A stretch of DNA of 64,000 bases from Mortierella alpina (lineage: Eukaryota > Mortierellomycota > Mortierellomycetes > Mortierellales > Mortierellaceae). The position numbers and the translations under genes were made by a program. Below are positions 60,679 through 64,000 of the stretch, piece by piece. The notes under the pieces are model-generated. The model did no database searches and was not told the origin of the DNA. It worked only from the letters and a program-made list of their open reading frames with translations. Position 1 is the stretch's first letter; each line of letters opens with the position of its first letter. The DNA is taken from the NCBI GenBank assembly GCA_029449245.1, contig JANATF010000012.1, positions 496,001-560,000 of the forward strand, given 5' to 3'.

Positions 60679-61983
60679 CTATCACAAGGAATGATATAGA
60701 GGTCAATCAATCCAGCCAGTTGAGAAGAGGAGGGAAAGAAATCTTTGGAGCAAGAGGGGGGTAACTATCGAAAGCTCATGTCTTTCCCTATCCCGCGCTC
60801 CGGGCAGAGAGAATCAAGATGTTCATCGGAGAATGGCTCCCTTTCCGCGACTGATGGATGTGTTAGGGAGCAAGCCAAAAGGAGCACACAGGAGGGGTCA
60901 TAGGGAACAAGATGTATAGTAACAGCCCGCAGAGCGATAATTTGTTTACCTCTCACACCTGTTCAGATATAGCGGGAAGTTTTTTTTTGGCCTGCATACG
61001 CTCATTTCCACACTTAGATTGCAAGTACATGAGCTTGCAATAGCGACAAAAGCGACTTTTGATGCACCCTCGCATCATCCTCGTCATTATCACGATGTTG
61101 GCCCACGCCTCTGTGACACATCCGTCCGTCTGTGACACACCCGTTACGCATTTTGAATGCACGCCGGACACGAGGTGTAGCAATGCGTGAAGCACTGACA
61201 TGTAAAGAGTGTGCAGAGGTGATAGATACGACTTCAAGGGTACGACGGTGTGCAGGATGGCATGTCTTAATTACATCTGATGAGCTCATTCAATCATTCA
61301 CCACGTCGTTCCTTCCTGGACGAACCGTGGCTCGGATCCGGATCCAGAGGAGGAGCACCATAAGATGTAACATCTGGCGAAGATGTTGATGTAGGGCAAT
61401 ATGCTTACCTCCATGGCTGCTTTGGATCCTTTGTGCTCTGAAGGAACGGTAACTTGAGAATGGGCATGGCAGACCACGAAAAGAAGAAACGATTTGCTTT
61501 GATACAACGATAAGACGGCTGGACTTCAACTATTCAGTGATATTCAGGCTGGAGGATAACAGGATAAGGGGGGGGGGTTCGAGATGCACCGAAATGGAGT
61601 GAGAGGAAAAGCCAGGAGTGTTGAGAACGTGAGAATGATGAAAAGAAAAATAGAGAGGAGAGAAGCGGATCAGGACGGATGGACACAAGTGGCCGGCGAA
61701 ATAAGTATCAGCGTGCGGGTGCGCGAGCGGATAGGGTGACGGTAGGGAGTGCCAAGGGTGTTGCCCCAATGCGGGAAATAGTCGCGCGCTGAGAGGGTCT
61801 GATCCGCACTGCTAATGCTTGGCGGGCTGTCGTTGCAGTTTGGTCAGTGAACGTTTGGTCAGTGAACCAAAAAATCGGGTTCGGAGGGGGCTATGTGTAA
61901 CGATGATGTAGACTTGTGGACTGCAGCAACGCACGCAACCTGCAGAGCGGAAGAGATAGAGAGAGGGAGAGAGTGTGTGTGTG

Positions 61984-62023
<40 letters not shown>

Positions 62024-62989
62024 CGAGAGAGAGTGAGAGAGGGAGGGGGAGAGAAAGATAGAAAGGCACAGAGAAGGGGGAAGAAAGAGACGCCTGACGA
62101 TGAATAGGGAGCAGAGGAAAAAGAAGAGACAGAGGGGTCACCTGCGGACGTCGGCTGGATCGCGGGGGAGCAAGTTGCCACGAGGAGTAACTATGAGAAC
62201 AAGAGAAAAGAATGATAAACTGGTGGCAGCGGCAAACATGACAAGGAGGAGTCTGGAATGAGGCGGCTTTCTCCTCAGTCATGTTCTATGACAATATACT
62301 CTGACTTTCAGGACATGTTCAAATACAAAGTATCTGTACATACAGTACTTGGCCACGATCTATTTTCTGAAGTACATCCTTGGAGTGGACATTTTTAGCA
62401 ACACAGGGGAGAGTCATCAAGGTCGCTGAGAGCAACCGAAGACAGACATGCCAGGGGCACTTCAAAGTTCGGGAGAGGGTGAACCCGTCTCCTCTCCAAC
62501 CTCCAATCGCCTTTGCACGCTTTCGTTCTCTAAGAAGCCCCTCGTGGGAGAAGAGTGTGAAAGGCTATGAATCTAGCTCGCGACTGAGGCAAGGATCAAG
62601 CGAATCAGTGGCCTGAAATGTTACTAAATGACCATACAGGATGAGGTCCATCGTTATTATGAGCTAAGTGGATCAGGGGAACTGCGAGGTGCCCGTTCCA
62701 ACAGCTGTTATACTTCATGATCGCATTCACAGCTCAGAAAGCTGGACAGCCATAGTGACGACTTTTCGATCAAATGGTTTATAATTATTGATATAAAGCG
62801 CTGTCCGTACGCCCCTGGCATCGACGGGCCAATTGCTACAATGTGGAAGTGAGTAGTATGAATGAAAGGGATAGGGAAGAGAGGCAAAGAAAGAGCGCTA
62901 TTTGTGCGACAATGCCGCAAGCCCTGGAACCGCCTTTTTTTTGCCTTCTACATCATACAGACCATCCTTCGGGCTGTAAAGCGTGTGCT
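60679..62989. other. 2.3-kb region upstream of the DCAF12-like gene
   Basis: Should contain the missing first exon(s) and promoter. A GTAAGC donor just after ATGGAG on the minus strand (near 61413) is one candidate, but its phase does not fit. It holds a run of ten G near 61568-61577 and a GA tract at about 61986-62036. No other gene seen. Confidence 0.45.
61986..62036 (+). repeat. (GA)n microsatellite
   Basis: About 30 bp of pure GA, then interrupted copies. It reads as CT in the sense of the DCAF12-like gene (-). Confidence 0.88.
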
Positions 62990-64000
62990 TTATGTAGATT
63001 CGTTGCACTTCATGAATCCAGCAATGGCCAGCTCCTTGTCCTTTGTCGTGTCGCTGAAAAAGTAATGGGTGAGTCCGTTCTGAAGATCGACACGGAAGCT
63101 GTTGGGGATCAGCACGTCGAGCGAAGCATCTGCGATATGGGCAACCTGGCCGCCGAGCTTCATCTCCGAGACTGGTGCACGGGCATTCTCGTCACTGTAA
63201 AACGCAAGCACCTGCCCGCGCATCACGTAGAATCGACGTCTCCAAAAGGGCGAACCAGCGCTCTGAATGGTAATATAGCCCGTGAGTCCTGATCCTCGGA
63301 GGCGCTCCATCTCGATCAATTGCTTTTTCATCGCCTCACGCGCGATCCTGTCAGACTCCTCCTTACGCCTACGTTCGAGCTCAAGGGCTTGCTTCTGAGC
63401 AAACAACTCCTGCTCACGAGCCTCACGCTCCTCAGTCTCTCGTTGACGCTTAGCGACCTCCGCACGACGTTGGCGCTCCATCTCTTCACGGACTTTGCGC
63501 TCTGCAGCCTCGATCTCCAGTTGACGTTCTGTTCTAGGGGTCGAGATCCCAGAGCGTGGAGATCCTGTTCTGATGGGGCTGGCGATCGAAGCATCCTGTT
63601 GCACAAAGGTGTCGACGGCAATAGGGGCAACAGGTCCAGGTGCGGGAGCTGGAGAGACAGGTGTCGCGGGGCGGGGTGCTGGGATGGGGGAAACGGCAGG
63701 TGCGGGCGATGAGGGGATGACCGGCGAAGCGGCTTCGGGTGTAGGAGGGCCTTCAATGAGTCCAAGACGGGCTCGAACGCGGTCCTCTGTCAGTTCAGCC
63801 AAGCTGGAGGTGTTGATCTGGACGTTGCTGGCCTTGAACAGTGCGCCAACGGCCTTTCCGTGTACCAATGCGCGGGCTACGAGTTGTATGAAAAGAATGA
63901 TGATTAACAGACGCGTCCAAGACCAAAATGAACATGATGAGAGCAGTCCAGTTGCTGTTTGCTCCTTACCACGACGAAGTCCGCTAAAAGTCAGGGCAGA
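62990..64000 (-). CDS. PH-domain protein, C-terminal part
   Basis: Runs off the window end. The last full exon is 63876-62990; an intron (63877-63969) separates it from an exon that reaches 64000. After a Pro/Ala-rich linker (PAPAVSPIPAPRPATPVSPA) comes a charged single helix or coiled coil of about 90 residues (EEMERQRRAEVAKRQRE...). A C-terminal PH domain follows: SGLTGYITIQSAGSPFWRRR, FYVMRGQVLAFYSDENA and SFRVDLQNGLTHYFFSDTTK. A PH domain at the very end after a charged helix resembles anillin-type or cortical scaffold proteins, but I cannot name the family. Lipid or protein binding at a membrane is inferred. Confidence 0.8.
   Translation of the reverse strand, partial: SALTFSGLRRGKEQTATGLLSSCSFWSWTRLLIIILFIQLVARALVHGKAVGALFKASNVQINTSSLAELTEDRVRARLGLIEGPPTPEAASPVIPSSPAPAVSPIPAPRPATPVSPAPAPGPVAPIAVDTFVQQDASIASPIRTGSPRSGISTPRTERQLEIEAAERKVREEMERQRRAEVAKRQRETEEREAREQELFAQKQALELERRRKEESDRIAREAMKKQLIEMERLRGSGLTGYITIQSAGSPFWRRRFYVMRGQVLAFYSDENARAPVSEMKLGGQVAHIADASLDVLIPNSFRVDLQNGLTHYFFSDTTKDKELAIAGFMKCNEST

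Noticed and set aside
61812-62282. Ser/Leu-rich minus-strand open frames
   Set aside because: Driven by the GA/CT microsatellite at 61986-62036.

Overview
This window is nuclear DNA of a filamentous fungus. Genes on both strands are broken by short GT-AG introns (mostly 50-210 nt). Gene content is fungal: ERMES subunit Mmm1, a GAF hybrid histidine kinase, a Dsf2/Nif1-type Sel1 protein and several C-rich histone H4 codons. The lysophosphatidate acyltransferase at 42.4-43.7 kb strongly resembles the Mortierella enzyme as I remember it, and a DCAF12-type WD40 gene is present. I therefore suggest Mortierellomycotina (inference). No tRNA, rRNA, CRISPR or virus was recognised.

Layout. 0-2.6 kb: end of a HAM1-like/DUF5923 gene (+). 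2.9-4.1 kb: MMM1 (-). 4.6-4.9 kb: histone H4 (+), with 45 CAG/CAA triplets just before its ATG. 5.1-7.45 kb: mitochondrial methionyl-tRNA synthetase (-). 7.7-9.0 kb: Rieske protein RIP1 (+). 9.2-11.1 kb: Mediator kinase CDK8/SSN3 (+). 13.1-20.7 kb: hybrid histidine kinase (+) with a 1.7-kb first intron. 21.2-23.4 kb: Sel1-repeat Dsf2/Nif1-like protein (-). 25.4-28.4 kb: 913-aa orphan (+). 30.5-32.4 kb: O-fucosyltransferase-like type II membrane protein (+). 33.1-35.4 kb: divergent G-alpha subunit (-). 38.6-39.5 kb: mitochondrial GGQ release-factor-like protein (-). 40.4-40.9 kb: 160-aa orphan (+). 42.4-43.7 kb: LPA acyltransferase (+). 44.4-46.9 kb: TMEM41/VTT membrane protein (+). 47.0-49.6 kb: peroxisomal acyl-CoA oxidase ending in SKL (-). 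49.9-50.7 kb: ZNHIT1/VPS71 (+). 50.8-53.7 kb: coiled-coil protein(s) (-). 54.0-57.7 kb: a 3.6-kb foldback-like array. 57.9-60.7 kb: DCAF12-like WD40 protein (-). 63.0-64.0 kb: part of a PH-domain protein (-).

Functional grouping. Several genes serve mitochondria or peroxisomes (MMM1, MSM1, RIP1, the GGQ factor, acyl-CoA oxidase), and MSM1 and RIP1 diverge from a 225-bp shared upstream region. Lipid and membrane genes (LPA acyltransferase, the VTT protein) and signalling genes (CDK8, histidine kinase, G-alpha, DCAF12) fill most of the rest. Housekeeping pairs are tightly spaced. The signalling genes and the 913-aa orphan have 2-3 kb of gene-free sequence upstream, rich in CT tracts.

The strongest candidate for something undescribed is the 54.0-57.7 kb array. 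Four direct ~0.58-kb units are followed by two inverted units, with long inverted-repeat arms around a ~0.4-kb centre. This is the architecture of Foldback elements, in which long inverted repeats are built of tandem subrepeats. Exon junctions throughout were placed by eye from splice consensus, reading frame and family similarity. They have not been checked against RNA.
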